Assembly: GCF_016908465.1 (NCBI RefSeq)
Contig: NZ_JAFBDY010000009.1
Location: forward strand, 1 to 64,000
Direction: 5' to 3'
DNA: 64,000 nucleotides
DNA from: Lysinibacillus composti
GTDB lineage: Bacteria > Bacillota > Bacilli > Bacillales_A > Planococcaceae
Shown here: positions 38,801 to 47,728 of the stretch, one piece after another
How the letters are laid out: each line of letters begins with the position of its first letter
How positions within the stretch are numbered: the first letter of the stretch is position 1
Translations under genes and position numbers: made by a program
The notes under the pieces: generated by a model
What the model saw: the letters and a program-made list of their open reading frames with translations, nothing else
The model's database searches: none
What the model was told of the DNA's origin: nothing

Positions 38801-39140
38801 GGAATCCATGAACTATGAGCATCTAAAACACTCAGGTGAGCTACCGATTGTTGGGGTAAACACTTATTTAAATCCAAATCCTCCATCATCAGAAGAAATC
38901 GATCAAATGGAAATTGCTCGTGCTTCGAAGGCAGAAAAAGATTTACAAATTCACAATTTACAAGAGTTTCAAAAAAGAAATAAAGAAAATTGTGAAGTTG
39001 CTTTAAATAAATTAAAGCAAGTTGCCTTAGTTGGTGGTAATATATTTGAGGAACTAATGGAAACGGTTAAAGTAGCAAGCTTAGGTCAAATTACAAAAGC
39101 GTTATATGAAGTTGGCGGACAGTATCGAAGAAATATGTAG
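35862..39140 (+). CDS. icmF: Fused isobutyryl-CoA mutase IcmF
   Basis: Adenosylcobalamin enzyme of 1092 residues that interconverts isobutyryl- and n-butyryl-CoA (some family members also act on isovaleryl/pivalyl-CoA). Order of domains: B12-binding domain with [10 protein letters not shown] (histidine ligand H35), a G-protein chaperone of the MeaB type with [12 protein letters not shown] (210-221), a linker, and the large substrate-binding TIM-barrel domain at the C-terminus. The chaperone loads and protects the cofactor. ATG follows AGGGGGAAG. It probably funnels valine-derived isobutyryl-CoA into the neighbouring beta-oxidation enzymes. Confidence 0.96.
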   Translation: MVKVEQSEKVNHQSGVYRPKHHVRFVTASSLFDGHDVSVNIMRRILQASGAEVIHLGHNRSVEEVVNAAIQEDAQAIAVSSYQGGHMEYFKYMYDLLREKGASHIKIYGGGGGVILPREIRELHEYGIAGIFSPEDGMKMGLQGMINAQIQGADFSTLKGNFLPMLEKLTTKTPGILANLITAAEEGGNQEVVQLIEEAKKRTKNTPVLGITGTGGAGKSSLTDELIRRFLREFPDKNIAILSVDPTKQKTGGALLGDRIRMNAIFDNRVYMRSLATRGSKTELTSSIGDVLQIVKAAGYDLIIVETSGIGQGDAEITNYTDLSMYVMTSEFGAPTQLEKIDMIDYADLIAINKFERKGSEDALRQVQKQYQRSHELWNASLDTMPVYGTIASQFNDKGTNSLFAALIAKINEKCGLEWETSYEQFIKTQKQNVIIPNDRRYYLREIVDTVRNYHKKANQQVELARKLYQLEGSIVTIQEKTPNDALISSLQSLADGIKNELTEESKQILSNWGKLKESYSGDELVTKIRDKEIRTLLKTTSLSGTKIPKVALPKFKDYGEILRFVYAENVPGQFPYTAGVFPFKRQGEDPKRQFAGEGTPERTNKRFHYLSKDDDAKRLSTAFDSVTLYGEDPDIRPDIYGKVGESGVSVCTLDDMKKLYAGFDLCAPSTSVSMTINGPAPIILAMFMNTAIDHQVQQLEAKLGRQLTIQEFTDVREKTLQVVRGTVQADILKEDQGQNTCIFSTEFALRMMGDIQAYFIDHKVRNYYSVSISGYHIAEAGANPISQLAFTLANGFTYVEYYLSRGMHIDDFAPNLSFFFSNGLDPEYTVIGRVARRIWSIVMRDKYGANERSQKLKYHIQTSGRSLHAQEIDFNDIRTTLQALMALQDNCNSLHTNAYDEAITTPTEESVRRAMAIQMIITKELGLSKNENPLQGSFIIEELTDLVEQAVLEEFERINDRGGVLGAMETQYQRGKIQEESMNYEHLKHSGELPIVGVNTYLNPNPPSSEEIDQMEIARASKAEKDLQIHNLQEFQKRNKENCEVALNKLKQVALVGGNIFEELMETVKVASLGQITKALYEVGGQYRRNM

Positions 39141-39257
39141 TTGAAAGTTGATATTAAATGAGGGGGTTTTATTCTAACAGTCCTTATACATTCATACAGT
39201 GTATAGTTTTCGTAATTTGTATCAATTTCATCTACTTCAGCAAAACAAATTTCTCAA

Positions 39258-39277
39258 ATGTAGGAAATTTCCTACAT
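39258..39277. promoter_or_regulatory. Perfect 20-bp palindrome, candidate operator
   Basis: ATGTAGGAAATTTCCTACAT is its own reverse complement; flanking TCTC/GAGA extends the symmetry imperfectly. It lies between icmF and a small membrane protein gene, upstream of a possible TATAAT (-10) at about 39331. There is no T run, so a terminator is unlikely. Confidence 0.5.
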
Positions 39278-39366
39278 GAGAATACTTGATAATGCTAATT
39301 TTTGGTATTATTTTTAAAAAGTTAGATATAATGATGGATACGAGAAACAGAAAGGATTGCTTTAGG

Positions 39367-39531
39367 ATGAAACAACATCTTCATTATATTTTTATACTGG
39401 TCTGTTTAATTGCAATCTTCTTTCTGTATAATAAACAGCTAGGTTCCGTTCCATTACTAATATTATCCATATACTTTTTTGTTTTAGGCATAAGAGAAAT
39501 ATATATAATAAAAAACGATAAATCAAACTAG
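39367..39531 (+). CDS. Small two-helix membrane protein
   Basis: Fifty-four residues with two hydrophobic segments (about 6-20 and 27-44) and a basic C-terminus (KNDKSN). I start at MKQHLHYIF, with AAAGGA upstream at a rather long distance; starts further upstream would add a polar leader without a better ribosome binding site. No function recognised. Confidence 0.5.
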   Translation: MKQHLHYIFILVCLIAIFFLYNKQLGSVPLLILSIYFFVLGIREIYIIKNDKSN

Positions 39532-39726
39532 CATAGTAAACATTACTTTGTATATAATGGGTATTATGCTAACTTTGTTCAGGTAAAGGATAAAATCTTA
39601 ACTGGTTTTTGGAACAAAGTCAAAAGCCTCTTAATAGGTTTCGCAGATGATGCATACTCAAAATAAAATCTGTACCAAGGCAATTGATGAAAATATGGAA
39701 TGAATATAGAAAGGACGTGCACGAGT

Positions 39727-40320
39727 TTGAATATTCGTGAATTAACAAAAGAAGAATTAGCAGAGGAATCATTAATCGATTTAGCATTTGCAATTCTAAA
39801 CGAAAGAAAAGCACCACTTCAATTTCATGATTTATTAAAAGAAATTCAAAATTTGAACGGTTTGTCTGATGAAGAAATTCAAAGTAGACTAGTTCAATTT
39901 TATACTGATATGAACATTGACGGACGTTTCTTAGTAAACACTGAAAACGGTTGGGGACTTCGTGAATGGTACAAAGTTGAAACAATCGAAGAAGAAACTG
40001 CTCCTACAGTTAAAACACGTAAGAGAAAATCTAAAGCAGCTGCTGATGATGAAGACGATTTAATTGTTGATGAGGAAGATTTAGTATTTGAAGAAGACTT
40101 TGATGAGTTCGTGGATGAGGAAGAAGTCGAAGATGAGGAAGAGGATTTAGACTTTGAAGAAGAAGAAGACATCGACACCCTAGATGTAGATGGTGAAATT
40201 GATGATGTTGACGACGAAATCATTGATGAAGATGAAGGGTTCATCATAGAAGATGATGAATTAGAAGAAGACGAAGAAGAGGACGAAATCGAAGAGGAAG
40301 AAGACGAAGACCTACGTTAA
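39727..40320 (+). CDS. rpoE: RNA polymerase delta subunit
   Basis: Auxiliary subunit that speeds RNA polymerase recycling and sharpens promoter selection. The N-terminal ~90 residues are the folded HARE-HTH domain (LTKEELAEESLIDLAFAI ... NGWGLREWY); after a short KTRKRKSK basic patch the rest is an almost purely Asp/Glu disordered tail. At 197 residues it has a longer tail than the 173-residue B. subtilis protein. Start is TTG behind AAAGGACG. It precedes pyrG as in B. subtilis. Confidence 0.94.
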   Translation: MNIRELTKEELAEESLIDLAFAILNERKAPLQFHDLLKEIQNLNGLSDEEIQSRLVQFYTDMNIDGRFLVNTENGWGLREWYKVETIEEETAPTVKTRKRKSKAAADDEDDLIVDEEDLVFEEDFDEFVDEEEVEDEEEDLDFEEEEDIDTLDVDGEIDDVDDEIIDEDEGFIIEDDELEEDEEEDEIEEEEDEDLR

Positions 40321-40367
40321 TATGGGCTGAAAATGTTCTATTGGACATTTTTAGTATTTAATAGGAC

Positions 40368-40394
40368 TTGACTTCTTTAATGGTTCGATATAAT
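40368..40394 (+). promoter_or_regulatory. pyrG promoter
   Basis: TTGACT and TATAAT separated by 15 bp. Ten bases after the -10 the sequence reads GGGCTCC, the initiation sequence that supports CTP-sensitive reiterative transcription in B. subtilis pyrG. Confidence 0.75.
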
Positions 40395-40403
40395 CTTTTA
40401 TTT

Positions 40404-40478
40404 GGGCTCCTAAAAAGGAGAATATCCGTGTTAATTCACGCTCCCTCTGCAATTTTTGCAGGTGGAGCGTTTTTTTAT
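40404..40478 (+). promoter_or_regulatory. pyrG leader: CTP-responsive transcription attenuator
   Basis: The leader starts GGGCTCC and runs into a terminator hairpin at 40438-40477: CGCTCC...TGCAA pairs with TTGCA...GGAGCG, followed by seven T. The upstream arm contains CTCCCTC. In B. subtilis low CTP makes polymerase add extra G at the 5' end, and these pair with this C/U-rich arm and prevent termination. All parts are visible here. About 190 nt more leader, with nothing obvious in it, precedes the coding region. Confidence 0.82.
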
Positions 40479-40665
40479 TTTTAAAAGAAAAGAAAATAGG
40501 AGAACATAACGTATAGCTATAATACTTCATAGTAGGTTGCTCCGAAACTTTGCAAATAGAGAAAGCAATGTTTTAAATTTCAAGAGAGGCCAAGCCTATT
40601 AAATATTTAGTTTCTCGAACTTTTCTTAATGCTTATGGGAATTGCGTATAAGGAGGAAAAATGTA

Positions 40666-42264
40666 ATGACAAAGTATATTTTCGTAACAGGTGGGGTTGT
40701 ATCATCTCTTGGAAAAGGGATTGTAGCGGCTTCTTTAGGACGTCTGTTAAAAAATAGAGGTTTACAAGTAACAATTCAAAAATTTGATCCGTATTTAAAT
40801 ATTGATCCAGGTACAATGAGTCCATATCAACATGGTGAAGTATTCGTAACAAATGATGGAGCAGAAGCAGACTTAGACTTAGGTCACTATGAGCGTTTTA
40901 TCGATATTAACTTAGGAAAACACTCAACAGTAACGTCTGGTCGTGTTTATCAATCCGTTCTTGCTAAAGAACGCCGAGGCGATTATAACGGGAAAACTGT
41001 TCAAGTAATTCCTCACGTAACAAATGAAATTAAAGATCGTATCCAACGTGCTGGACGTGAAACAAACGCAGATATCGTTATTACTGAAGTTGGTGGAACA
41101 GTAGGGGACATCGAAGGACTTCCATTCTTAGAAGCAATCCGCCAAATGAAATCAGATTTAGGACATAACAATGTTATGTATGTTCATTGTACGTTAATTC
41201 CTTACATTGCAGCTGCTGGAGAGTTGAAAACAAAACCAACACAACACTCAGTAAAAGAATTACGCTCATTAGGGATCCAACCAAACATTATTGTCGTTCG
41301 TACAGAGCAACCGGTTTCTGACGACATGAAAGATAAATTAGCATTATTCTGTGATGTAACACCTCGTGATATTATCGAATCTCGTGATGCAGAACATTTA
41401 TATGAAGTGCCATTAAATCTTCATGCACAAGATTTCGATGATATCGTATTAGAACATTTCCGTATTGAAGCACCAGAAGCGAATATGTCTGATTGGAAAG
41501 AGCTTGTAAGTAAAGTAAAAAATCTTCAACACAAAACACGTATCGCCCTTGTTGGTAAATATGTAGAGCTTCCAGATGCTTATATTTCTGTTGTTGAAGC
41601 ATTAAAACACGCTGGTTATGTATATGATTCAGATATCGAAGTAGATTGGATTAATGCAGAACACGTAAACAATGAAAACGTAGCAGAACTATTAGGCACT
41701 GCTGACGGAATTTTAGTTCCTGGTGGATTCGGCGACCGTGGTATTGAAGGTAAGATTTCTGCAATTCAATATGCACGTGAAAATGACATTCCATTCCTAG
41801 GTATTTGTTTAGGTATGCAATTAGCATCAATCGAATTTGCACGTAACGTATTAGGCTTAGATGGAGCACATTCTACAGAATTAAATAAAGAAACGCCTTA
41901 CCCAATCATTGACTTTTTACCAGATCAAAGCGATGACATCGACTTAGGTGGTACTTTACGTCTAGGTTTATATCCATGTAAATTAGTAGAAGGTTCTCGT
42001 GCAGCTAAAAGCTATAACGATGAATTAATTTATGAACGTCACCGTCACCGTTATGAATTTAATAATGAATTCCGTGAAGCAATGGAAGCGGAAGGTCTTG
42101 TATTCTCAGGAACAAGTCCAGACAATAAATTAGTTGAGATTATTGAATTACCAGAGAAAAAATTCTTTGTGGCATGTCAATTCCACCCAGAATTAATTTC
42201 TCGTCCACAACGCCCACAACCACTATTCCGTGAATTTGTAGGCGCATCATTTAATAACCGTTAA
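40666..42264 (+). CDS. pyrG: CTP synthase
   Basis: Makes CTP from UTP, ATP and glutamine, 532 residues. The N-terminal synthetase domain opens [17 protein letters not shown] with the P-loop; the C-terminal class I glutamine amidotransferase has the nucleophile in GICLGMQ and the catalytic HPE in QFHPEL. ATG follows AAGGAGG; an in-frame ATG 24 bases earlier has no ribosome binding site. Expression is probably set by the CTP-sensing attenuator upstream. Confidence 0.98.
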   Translation: MTKYIFVTGGVVSSLGKGIVAASLGRLLKNRGLQVTIQKFDPYLNIDPGTMSPYQHGEVFVTNDGAEADLDLGHYERFIDINLGKHSTVTSGRVYQSVLAKERRGDYNGKTVQVIPHVTNEIKDRIQRAGRETNADIVITEVGGTVGDIEGLPFLEAIRQMKSDLGHNNVMYVHCTLIPYIAAAGELKTKPTQHSVKELRSLGIQPNIIVVRTEQPVSDDMKDKLALFCDVTPRDIIESRDAEHLYEVPLNLHAQDFDDIVLEHFRIEAPEANMSDWKELVSKVKNLQHKTRIALVGKYVELPDAYISVVEALKHAGYVYDSDIEVDWINAEHVNNENVAELLGTADGILVPGGFGDRGIEGKISAIQYARENDIPFLGICLGMQLASIEFARNVLGLDGAHSTELNKETPYPIIDFLPDQSDDIDLGGTLRLGLYPCKLVEGSRAAKSYNDELIYERHRHRYEFNNEFREAMEAEGLVFSGTSPDNKLVEIIELPEKKFFVACQFHPELISRPQRPQPLFREFVGASFNNR

Positions 42265-42348
42265 TATAAAGAAAACGTAAATGGGTTTGTTTAGCAGACG
42301 AGTTGGCCAAAATTTGGATCATGTCGCTAACCGGCTTAACTGAAAATT

Positions 42349-42395
42349 AAAAAAGGCAACTTGACGTCTATATTTGACGACAAGTTGCCTTTTTA
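42349..42395. terminator. Bidirectional terminator between pyrG and ywjG
   Basis: AAAAAGGCAACTTG pairs with CAAGTTGCCTTTTT; the inner loop also has GACGTC/GACGA symmetry. Confidence 0.9.
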
Positions 42396-42451
42396 TCGAT
42401 ATTAGAGCGATGAAGCTTTAAATTGGTAGAAAATCCATTTTAATGAAAATG

Positions 42452-42988
42452 CTATTCTAATTCATCATCATCTGAAATCATTTCATCATAGCTCATTTTG
42501 ATTGCTTCATAAATGAAAAGAGCCGCCATTAAATGAGGAACGACAATTCGTTCACCCAATTTAGTTGGATGAGGTAAAATACCACCACGAATTTTCATCG
42601 AGATATACGTATAAGCTAGTTCACTTAGTTGATTTGATTCTCCTGCAGGTTCACTTGCTATTACAGCAAATGGAATGAATTCATCATATAACGTTTTGGC
42701 TAATGAAATTGCATCTTGATGATCACTATTTCGCGTAAATATACAAACGCGGTCAACATCAGTAATCAATGTATCTGGTGTCCATTTTGCAAGTTTAGAG
42801 AACGGCTCTGCACCAAATAGAGCATTTAATTCTACCGCTTGAAGTTCGTCAAAACATGCGAAATAAATAGTTCCTTGTCCAATGGCCGCTTGTGCAAGTA
42901 GTCTTGCTGTCTCTTCTATTGCCTCTTCTTCGCTTTGGACAATTCTTTGAAATAGACCATTTAATTGGGTTGTAAGTATTTTAGACAT
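42452..42988 (-). CDS. ywjG: YwjG family protein (DUF2529)
   Basis: Protein of 178 residues with a SIS-like sugar-isomerase fold pattern (GQGTIYFACFDELQAVE, VCIFTRNSDHQDAISLAKTL), but no catalytic residues are assigned. Conserved between pyrG and spo0F in Bacillales and oriented opposite to both, as in B. subtilis. ATG follows GAGGTGG. Its promoter overlaps a perfect inverted repeat. Confidence 0.85.
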   Translation of the reverse strand: MSKILTTQLNGLFQRIVQSEEEAIEETARLLAQAAIGQGTIYFACFDELQAVELNALFGAEPFSKLAKWTPDTLITDVDRVCIFTRNSDHQDAISLAKTLYDEFIPFAVIASEPAGESNQLSELAYTYISMKIRGGILPHPTKLGERIVVPHLMAALFIYEAIKMSYDEMISDDDELE

Positions 42989-42998
42989 AGTTCCACCT

Positions 42999-43031
42999 CA
43001 TTTGTATTATAAGTTTGATATAATACAAATG
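42999..43031 (-). promoter_or_regulatory. ywjG promoter overlapped by a perfect 13-bp inverted repeat
   Basis: CATTTGTATTATA and TATAATACAAATG are exact reverse complements around a 7-nt centre. The downstream arm, read on the minus strand, supplies the -10 TATAAT; a TTTACA -35 lies 18 bp upstream (to about 43034). The transcript would start only ~15 nt before the ywjG ribosome binding site. This looks like an operator; it does not match Fur/PerR, LexA, TnrA or CodY patterns I know. Confidence 0.55.
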
Positions 43032-43182
43032 TAAAATAAGAACATTTTATCATCATACAACTAAATTTTTTGTAACGAAAGCAAAGTAAGGTGTCTAGGA
43101 AATTCCCGTCTCTATTTTTAGTAAAAGTGAGTACAACTCAAATTCCGCACGTAGAAACGTCGAGGCTATTTGACATTTAGAT

Positions 43183-43212
43183 AAAGGGTTTTTCCTTACA
43201 AACAGCGAAATA
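43183..43212 (+). promoter_or_regulatory. Candidate sigma-H promoter of spo0F
   Basis: AAAGGGTTT and AGCGAAATA, 12 bp apart, each differ by one base from the sigma-H pattern RnAGGAwWW / RnnGAATww. spo0F is sigma-H dependent in B. subtilis. A clear Spo0A box was not found. Confidence 0.45.
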
Positions 43213-43278
43213 TATGTTTAGAAAATGGAAAAAATGGGAAGTGTTTTTCTAACTAAGGGGATTAAGGGGTAAAAAGCT

Positions 43279-43638
43279 GTGAAAAAAATACTAATAGTAG
43301 ATGATCAAAAAGGAATTCAACTTTTATTACAAGAAGTCTTTAAAAAAGAAGGTTATAAAACATTATTAGCTTCTACGGGTGTTGAAGCCATTAGACTACT
43401 TGAAGCGGATCGTGTTGGTTGCGTTTTACTAGATATGAAAATACCAGGAATGAATGGTATTGAAATTTTAAAGCGTATGAAAGATATGAATATTCATTTA
43501 CCTATTTTTATGATGACGGCTTTTGGTGATGAGGAATTAATGAATCAAGCCTATGAGTTAGGTGTTTCAAAGTTTTTTACTAAGCCATTTAATATTTTTG
43601 ATGTTCGTGATGAAGTGAAAGCAGCAATGGCGGAATAA
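43279..43638 (+). CDS. spo0F: Sporulation phosphorelay response regulator Spo0F
   Basis: Single-domain receiver of 119 residues that passes phosphate from sporulation kinases to Spo0B. The acidic pocket DD (8-9), the phosphorylated aspartate D52 in LLDMKIPGMNG, the switch threonine in MMTAFGD and the lysine of FTKPF are all present. Start is GTG behind AAGGGG. It lies between ywjG and fbaA exactly as in B. subtilis. No output domain, as expected. Confidence 0.96.
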   Translation: MKKILIVDDQKGIQLLLQEVFKKEGYKTLLASTGVEAIRLLEADRVGCVLLDMKIPGMNGIEILKRMKDMNIHLPIFMMTAFGDEELMNQAYELGVSKFFTKPFNIFDVRDEVKAAMAE

Positions 43639-43769
43639 TTAATGCTCTTATACTTTCTTTTTTAATACTTTTACAATGTTCAGTAAGGTCAGACGTCTCT
43701 TTAAAAAGAGATGAGTCTACTTCAGAGACTGTTCTAAATATTTAAAGTAACGAGATAGGGATTAATTAA

Positions 43770-44215
43770 CATTTGCCTCGCGTAAGTAGATTTTGAGCCT
43801 GACGATTTTGCTTTCGGTGCAGAAAAGAGAGGAGTCTGTTGAGTGACTCTTGATGTAGTGCATGGTACGCATATTAGAATTTTAGACCATTTTACTTACC
43901 CATAAAGGTATTTTGCGGCTGTCGCTTTGGCTTTCGCCGCAGAAAAGAGGAGTCACTTGAGTGACTCCATAAGAATAAAAGCTGCGCAGAATAAGATTCA
44001 TAATCATTTGCCTTACGTATAAAGGGAATTTGCACCTGACGCTATGGCTTTCGGTGCAGAAAAGAGAGGAGTCACTTGAGTGACTCCATAAGAATAAAAG
44101 CTGCGCAGAATAAGATTCATAATCATTTGCCTTACGTATAAAGGGAATTTGCACCTGACGCTATGGCTTTCGGTGCAGAAAAGAGAGGAGTCACTTGAGT
44201 GACTCCTCTCTTTTT
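43770..44215. repeat. 119-bp tandem repeat of terminator-like hairpins, four copies
   Basis: The landmark GAGTC starts the hairpin in each copy at exact 119-bp steps (GTC at 43833, 43952, 44071, 44190). Copies 2-4 carry the perfect stem GGAGTCAC-TTGA-GTGACTCC; the copy-1 stem is imperfect. A second hairpin in each unit pairs GCGGC/GCCGC in one copy and GCACC/GGTGC in others, which are compensatory changes. Copies 3 and 4 are nearly identical, copies 1 and 2 are diverged. Unrelated in sequence to the 119-bp array behind lipL. No gene in either direction; an open minus-strand frame across it has no support. Confidence 0.9.
44183..44215 (+). terminator. Terminator formed by the last repeat hairpin
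   Basis: In the last copy the stem is lengthened to GAGAGGAGTCAC / GTGACTCCTCTC and followed by TTTTT, a full rho-independent terminator between spo0F and fbaA. Confidence 0.88.
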
Positions 44216-44223
44216 GCTATGAT
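44195..44223 (+). promoter_or_regulatory. Candidate fbaA promoter inside the terminator
   Basis: TTGAGT, made of the terminator loop and the start of its 3' arm, lies 17 bp before TATGAT, about 55 bp before the fbaA start. The other repeat copies have TTGAGT but no -10 at this spacing. Confidence 0.5.
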
Positions 44224-44277
44224 GATATGGAATATTTATGATTTTCAACTTAATTCATCCTGAGGAGGATTTTAATA

Positions 44278-45132
44278 ATGCCGTTAGTATCGATGAAAGA
44301 AATGTTAGAAAAAGCAAAGGCTGAAAAATACGCAGTAGGTCAATTTAATATTAATAACCTAGAATTTACTCAAGCGATTTTATTAGCAGCTGAAGAGGAA
44401 AAGTCTCCTGTAATTCTTGGAGTTTCTGAAGGTGCTGGTAAATATATGGGCGGATTTGTGGCTGTTGTTCATATGGTAAAAGGTTTAATGGAAAGTTATA
44501 AAATCACAGTTCCTGTAGCAATTCATTTAGACCATGGTTCAAGCTTTGAAAAATGTAAAGAAGCAGTTGATGCTGGTTTCACTTCTGTCATGATTGATGC
44601 TTCTCACCATCCATTTGAAGAAAACGTTAAACTAACAAATCAAGTAGTGGAATACGCACATTCAAAAGGTGTTTCAGTTGAAGCTGAGCTAGGTACTGTT
44701 GGTGGAGATGAAGATGGTGTTACAGGTGGTATCATCTATGCCGATCCACAAGAATGTAAAGCATTAGTTGAACAAACTGAAATTGATTGCTTAGCGCCAG
44801 CATTAGGTTCTGTTCACGGTCCTTACAAAGGTGAACCAAATCTTGGGTTCAAAGAGATGGAAGAAATCTCTAATCTTGCAAACCTTCCACTTGTATTACA
44901 TGGTGGGACAGGTATTCCAACGAAAGATATTCAACGTTCTATTTCTTTAGGAACTGCGAAAATCAACGTAAACACTGAAAACCAAATTTCAGCAACAAGA
45001 GTGATTCGTGAAATTTTAGACAACGACAAAAAAGTATATGACCCACGTAAATATTTAGGGCCAGCACGCGAAGCAATTAAAGAAACTGTAATTGGTAAAA
45101 TGCGTGAATTTGGAAGTTCTCAAAAAGCTTAA
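44278..45132 (+). CDS. fbaA: Fructose-1,6-bisphosphate aldolase, class II
   Basis: Zinc aldolase of glycolysis and gluconeogenesis, 284 residues. Metal and catalytic residues are visible in HLDHG (H83, D85, H86), [20 protein letters not shown] and [11 protein letters not shown] follows GAGGAGG. Same neighbours as in B. subtilis (spo0F before, transaldolase after). Confidence 0.97.
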   Translation: MPLVSMKEMLEKAKAEKYAVGQFNINNLEFTQAILLAAEEEKSPVILGVSEGAGKYMGGFVAVVHMVKGLMESYKITVPVAIHLDHGSSFEKCKEAVDAGFTSVMIDASHHPFEENVKLTNQVVEYAHSKGVSVEAELGTVGGDEDGVTGGIIYADPQECKALVEQTEIDCLAPALGSVHGPYKGEPNLGFKEMEEISNLANLPLVLHGGTGIPTKDIQRSISLGTAKINVNTENQISATRVIREILDNDKKVYDPRKYLGPAREAIKETVIGKMREFGSSQKA

Positions 45133-45145
45133 TAGTTAAAAATAT

Positions 45146-45221
45146 AAGAAAGCAGTAGCTCAAATACATTTGAAATAGATTTATACAACCGTAGACAATC
45201 TAATATTTCACTGCTTTTCTT
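45146..45221 (+). terminator. Possible terminator after fbaA
   Basis: AAGAAAGCAGT pairs with ACTGCTTTTCTT across a long loop that contains its own TCAAAT/ATTTGA hairpin. The closing arm ends in TTTTCTT. The loop length makes the function uncertain. Confidence 0.5.
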
Positions 45222-45333
45222 GAGTCAAATAGTGATTTCGGAGGAGAAGTGTCGGATTGTTTCAAATCCACCTTCTCTTCACTTGTATATAGACAACATT
45301 TTTAAAAATATTGATGTACCGGAGGAAAACATA

Positions 45334-45984
45334 ATGAAATTTTTTATTGATACAGCTAATTTTGATGAAATTAAAGAAGCCCATTCTTGGGGAATTATCT
45401 CAGGTGTAACAACTAATCCATCGTTAGTGGCAAAAGAAGAAAATATATCATTCCACGATCGTCTTCGTGAAATTGCTGAGTTAGTTGATGGATCTGTAAG
45501 TGGAGAAGTTATTTCATTAGATGCTGAAGGTATGATTAAAGAAGGTTTAGAACTAGCTGCAATTGCTCCAAATATTACAGTGAAATTACCGATGACTCCG
45601 GATGGATTGAAAGCATGTAAATTCTTTTCTGAAAAAGGAATTAAAACAAATGTAACGCTTATTTTTAGTGCAAATCAAGCACTTATGGCAGCTCGTGCAG
45701 GTGCAACTTATGTATCACCATTTGTTGGCCGTTTGGATGATATTGGATACAACGGTGTCGACTTAATTTCAACAATAGCAGATATTTTCACAATTCATGA
45801 TATTAAATCTGAAATTATTGCAGCATCAATTCGTCATCCACAACATATTACTGAAGTTGCCTTAGCAGGTGCACATATCTCCACAACGCCGTTCAAAGTA
45901 TTAAAGCAACTATTTAGTCATCCTTTAACTGATAAAGGGATTGAAGGATTCCTATCAGATTGGAAAAAGCGTCAAGAACAATAA
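45334..45984 (+). CDS. tal: Transaldolase (TalC/fructose-6-phosphate aldolase subfamily)
   Basis: Schiff-base aldolase of 216 residues, the short bacterial form. The catalytic lysine is K84 in [19 protein letters not shown] at the N-terminus and SPFVGRLDD are family signatures. I start at MKFFIDTAN, which has GGAGG eight bases upstream; the open frame extends further upstream without conservation. It corresponds to ywjH between fbaA and murA2. It connects the pentose phosphate pathway with glycolysis. Confidence 0.94.
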   Translation: MKFFIDTANFDEIKEAHSWGIISGVTTNPSLVAKEENISFHDRLREIAELVDGSVSGEVISLDAEGMIKEGLELAAIAPNITVKLPMTPDGLKACKFFSEKGIKTNVTLIFSANQALMAARAGATYVSPFVGRLDDIGYNGVDLISTIADIFTIHDIKSEIIAASIRHPQHITEVALAGAHISTTPFKVLKQLFSHPLTDKGIEGFLSDWKKRQEQ

Positions 45985-46353
45985 TCCACTATATGGAATA
46001 TTCCCTAAAAACCTATCTAAAAATGGAATAGGTAATCGGTGAATAAATTCTATCAGGTTGATGAGAATGTAATTACAACGAAGTATTCTTTCGGCATCGT
46101 AAGATCAGCGGAAAATGTAATAGCTCTTTGCCAATCACGTTTTAATTGAAAAGTAAAGTTCAGTGAGTTACTTTTTTACATTTTCACGCTTAAAGACACA
46201 AGAAATTGGGAAGTCGAATAGTAATAGAACATACAAAATCATTGATGTAAAATTTTCGCAAAATTCCACATCCTGAATTGAAAGAAAAATAATAGATGGA
46301 AGCGAAATTGACAATACTAAACGAAACTTTCCAATCATAAGGGAGAACGCGTT
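45985..46353. other. Intergenic region tal-murA2
   Basis: No gene seen. AAAAGTAA at 46149 pairs with TTACTTTT to form a weak AT-rich terminator-like hairpin ending near 46177. A TTGACA at 46308-46313 may be the -35 of the murA2 promoter, but no good -10 follows. Confidence 0.45.
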
Positions 46354-47634
46354 ATGGATGTTTATAAAATCATTGGCGAAAATCGTCTTGAAGGTACGGT
46401 AAAAGTTAGCGGAGCCAAAAATAGTGCAGTTGCTTTAATTCCAGCGTCAATCCTAGCGAATTCTTCAGTGACAATTGGTGGTATACCAGAGATTTCTGAT
46501 GCTTGGACGTTAAAAGCATTACTAGAAGAAATTGGCGGCGAAGTTACTTTTAAAAATGGTCAAATGACGATCGATCCGACGAACATGGTTGCGATTCCTT
46601 TACCAAATGGTAATGTCAAAAAACTGCGTGCATCTTATTATTTAATGGGTGCGATGTTGGGGCGTTTTAAAAATGCAGTGATTGGATTACCAGGTGGATG
46701 CTTTTTAGGTCCACGTCCGATTGATCAACATATTAAAGGTTTCGAAGCACTCGGAGCAAAAGTAACAAATGAGCATGGTGCAATTTATCTTCGCGCCGAG
46801 GAATTAATCGGTGCAAAAATTTATTTGGACGTTGCAAGTGTTGGGGCTACGATTAATATTATGTTAGCAGCGGTGCGTGCTAAAGGACGTACAGTAATTG
46901 AAAACGCTGCAAAAGAACCGGAAATTATTGATGTTGCCACATTATTAACGAATATGGGGGCAAACATTAAAGGTGCTGGAACAAGTGTTATTCGTATAGA
47001 AGGTGTAGATGAATTACAGGGTACTAAACATACAATTATTCCTGATCGAATTGAAGCAGCTACATTTATGATTATGGCTGCCGCTATAGGTAATGGAGTT
47101 ACAATTGATAATATTATTCCATTCCACCTTGAAGCCGTAACTGCAAAACTACGTGAAATGGGTGTCAAAGTCCAAGAGGGAGAAGAAAGTATTTTTATCT
47201 CAAGAACGGATTCGCTACAAGCAGTTGATGTAAAAACTCTTGTTTACCCAGGGTTCCCCACAGATGTTCAACAACCACTTTCCGTTCTAATGACACAAGC
47301 AGTCGGTGCTTCAAAGGTAACTGACACTATATATTCTGCCCGTTTTAAACATATTGATGAATTACGCCGCATGAATGCAAGTGCAAGAGTGGAAGGGAAT
47401 ACAGCTATAATTCAAGGGCCGACAAAACTTCACGGATCCAAAGTAACTGCAACAGATCTTCGTGCAGGTGCGGCACTTGTTCTTGCAGGACTTCTTGCAG
47501 AGGGCGAAACAGAAATACAAGATATCCATCATATTGAGCGCGGTTATAGTTCATTAATCGATAAACTATGTGCATTAGGTGCTAATATTCGCAAAGAAAC
47601 AATCACTGTAAGCCCGGCTGATAAAACAGAATAA
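46354..47634 (+). CDS. murA2: UDP-N-acetylglucosamine 1-carboxyvinyltransferase (MurA2/MurZ)
   Basis: First committed step of peptidoglycan synthesis: adds enolpyruvate to UDP-GlcNAc. 426 residues, two inside-out alpha/beta lobes. The fosfomycin-reactive cysteine is C116 in [13 protein letters not shown]22/N23 (SGAKNSAV) bind substrate. Gram-positives carry two paralogues; the position between transaldolase and glpX identifies this as the second one (murAB/murZ of B. subtilis). ATG with AGGGAGAA upstream. Confidence 0.95.
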   Translation: MDVYKIIGENRLEGTVKVSGAKNSAVALIPASILANSSVTIGGIPEISDAWTLKALLEEIGGEVTFKNGQMTIDPTNMVAIPLPNGNVKKLRASYYLMGAMLGRFKNAVIGLPGGCFLGPRPIDQHIKGFEALGAKVTNEHGAIYLRAEELIGAKIYLDVASVGATINIMLAAVRAKGRTVIENAAKEPEIIDVATLLTNMGANIKGAGTSVIRIEGVDELQGTKHTIIPDRIEAATFMIMAAAIGNGVTIDNIIPFHLEAVTAKLREMGVKVQEGEESIFISRTDSLQAVDVKTLVYPGFPTDVQQPLSVLMTQAVGASKVTDTIYSARFKHIDELRRMNASARVEGNTAIIQGPTKLHGSKVTATDLRAGAALVLAGLLAEGETEIQDIHHIERGYSSLIDKLCALGANIRKETITVSPADKTE

Positions 47635-47728
47635 AATACTAAAAAACATATTGATAAATTTATGGTACAATGTTATTACATGTACATGAAAGATTCGGTT
47701 TTCCGAATGCAGGAGGCAATGAAGAAGA

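Noticed and set aside
39900-40247. Serine-rich protein on the minus strand
   Set aside because: It is the antisense of the Asp/Glu codons of the RNA polymerase delta tail.
42999-43031. Fur/PerR box at the ywjG inverted repeat
   Set aside because: The spacing and bases do not fit the 7-1-7 pattern; the arms are 13 bp with a 7-nt centre.
43882-44154. Minus-strand 90-residue frame between spo0F and fbaA
   Set aside because: It runs through the 119-bp tandem repeats and repeats itself; no ribosome binding site.
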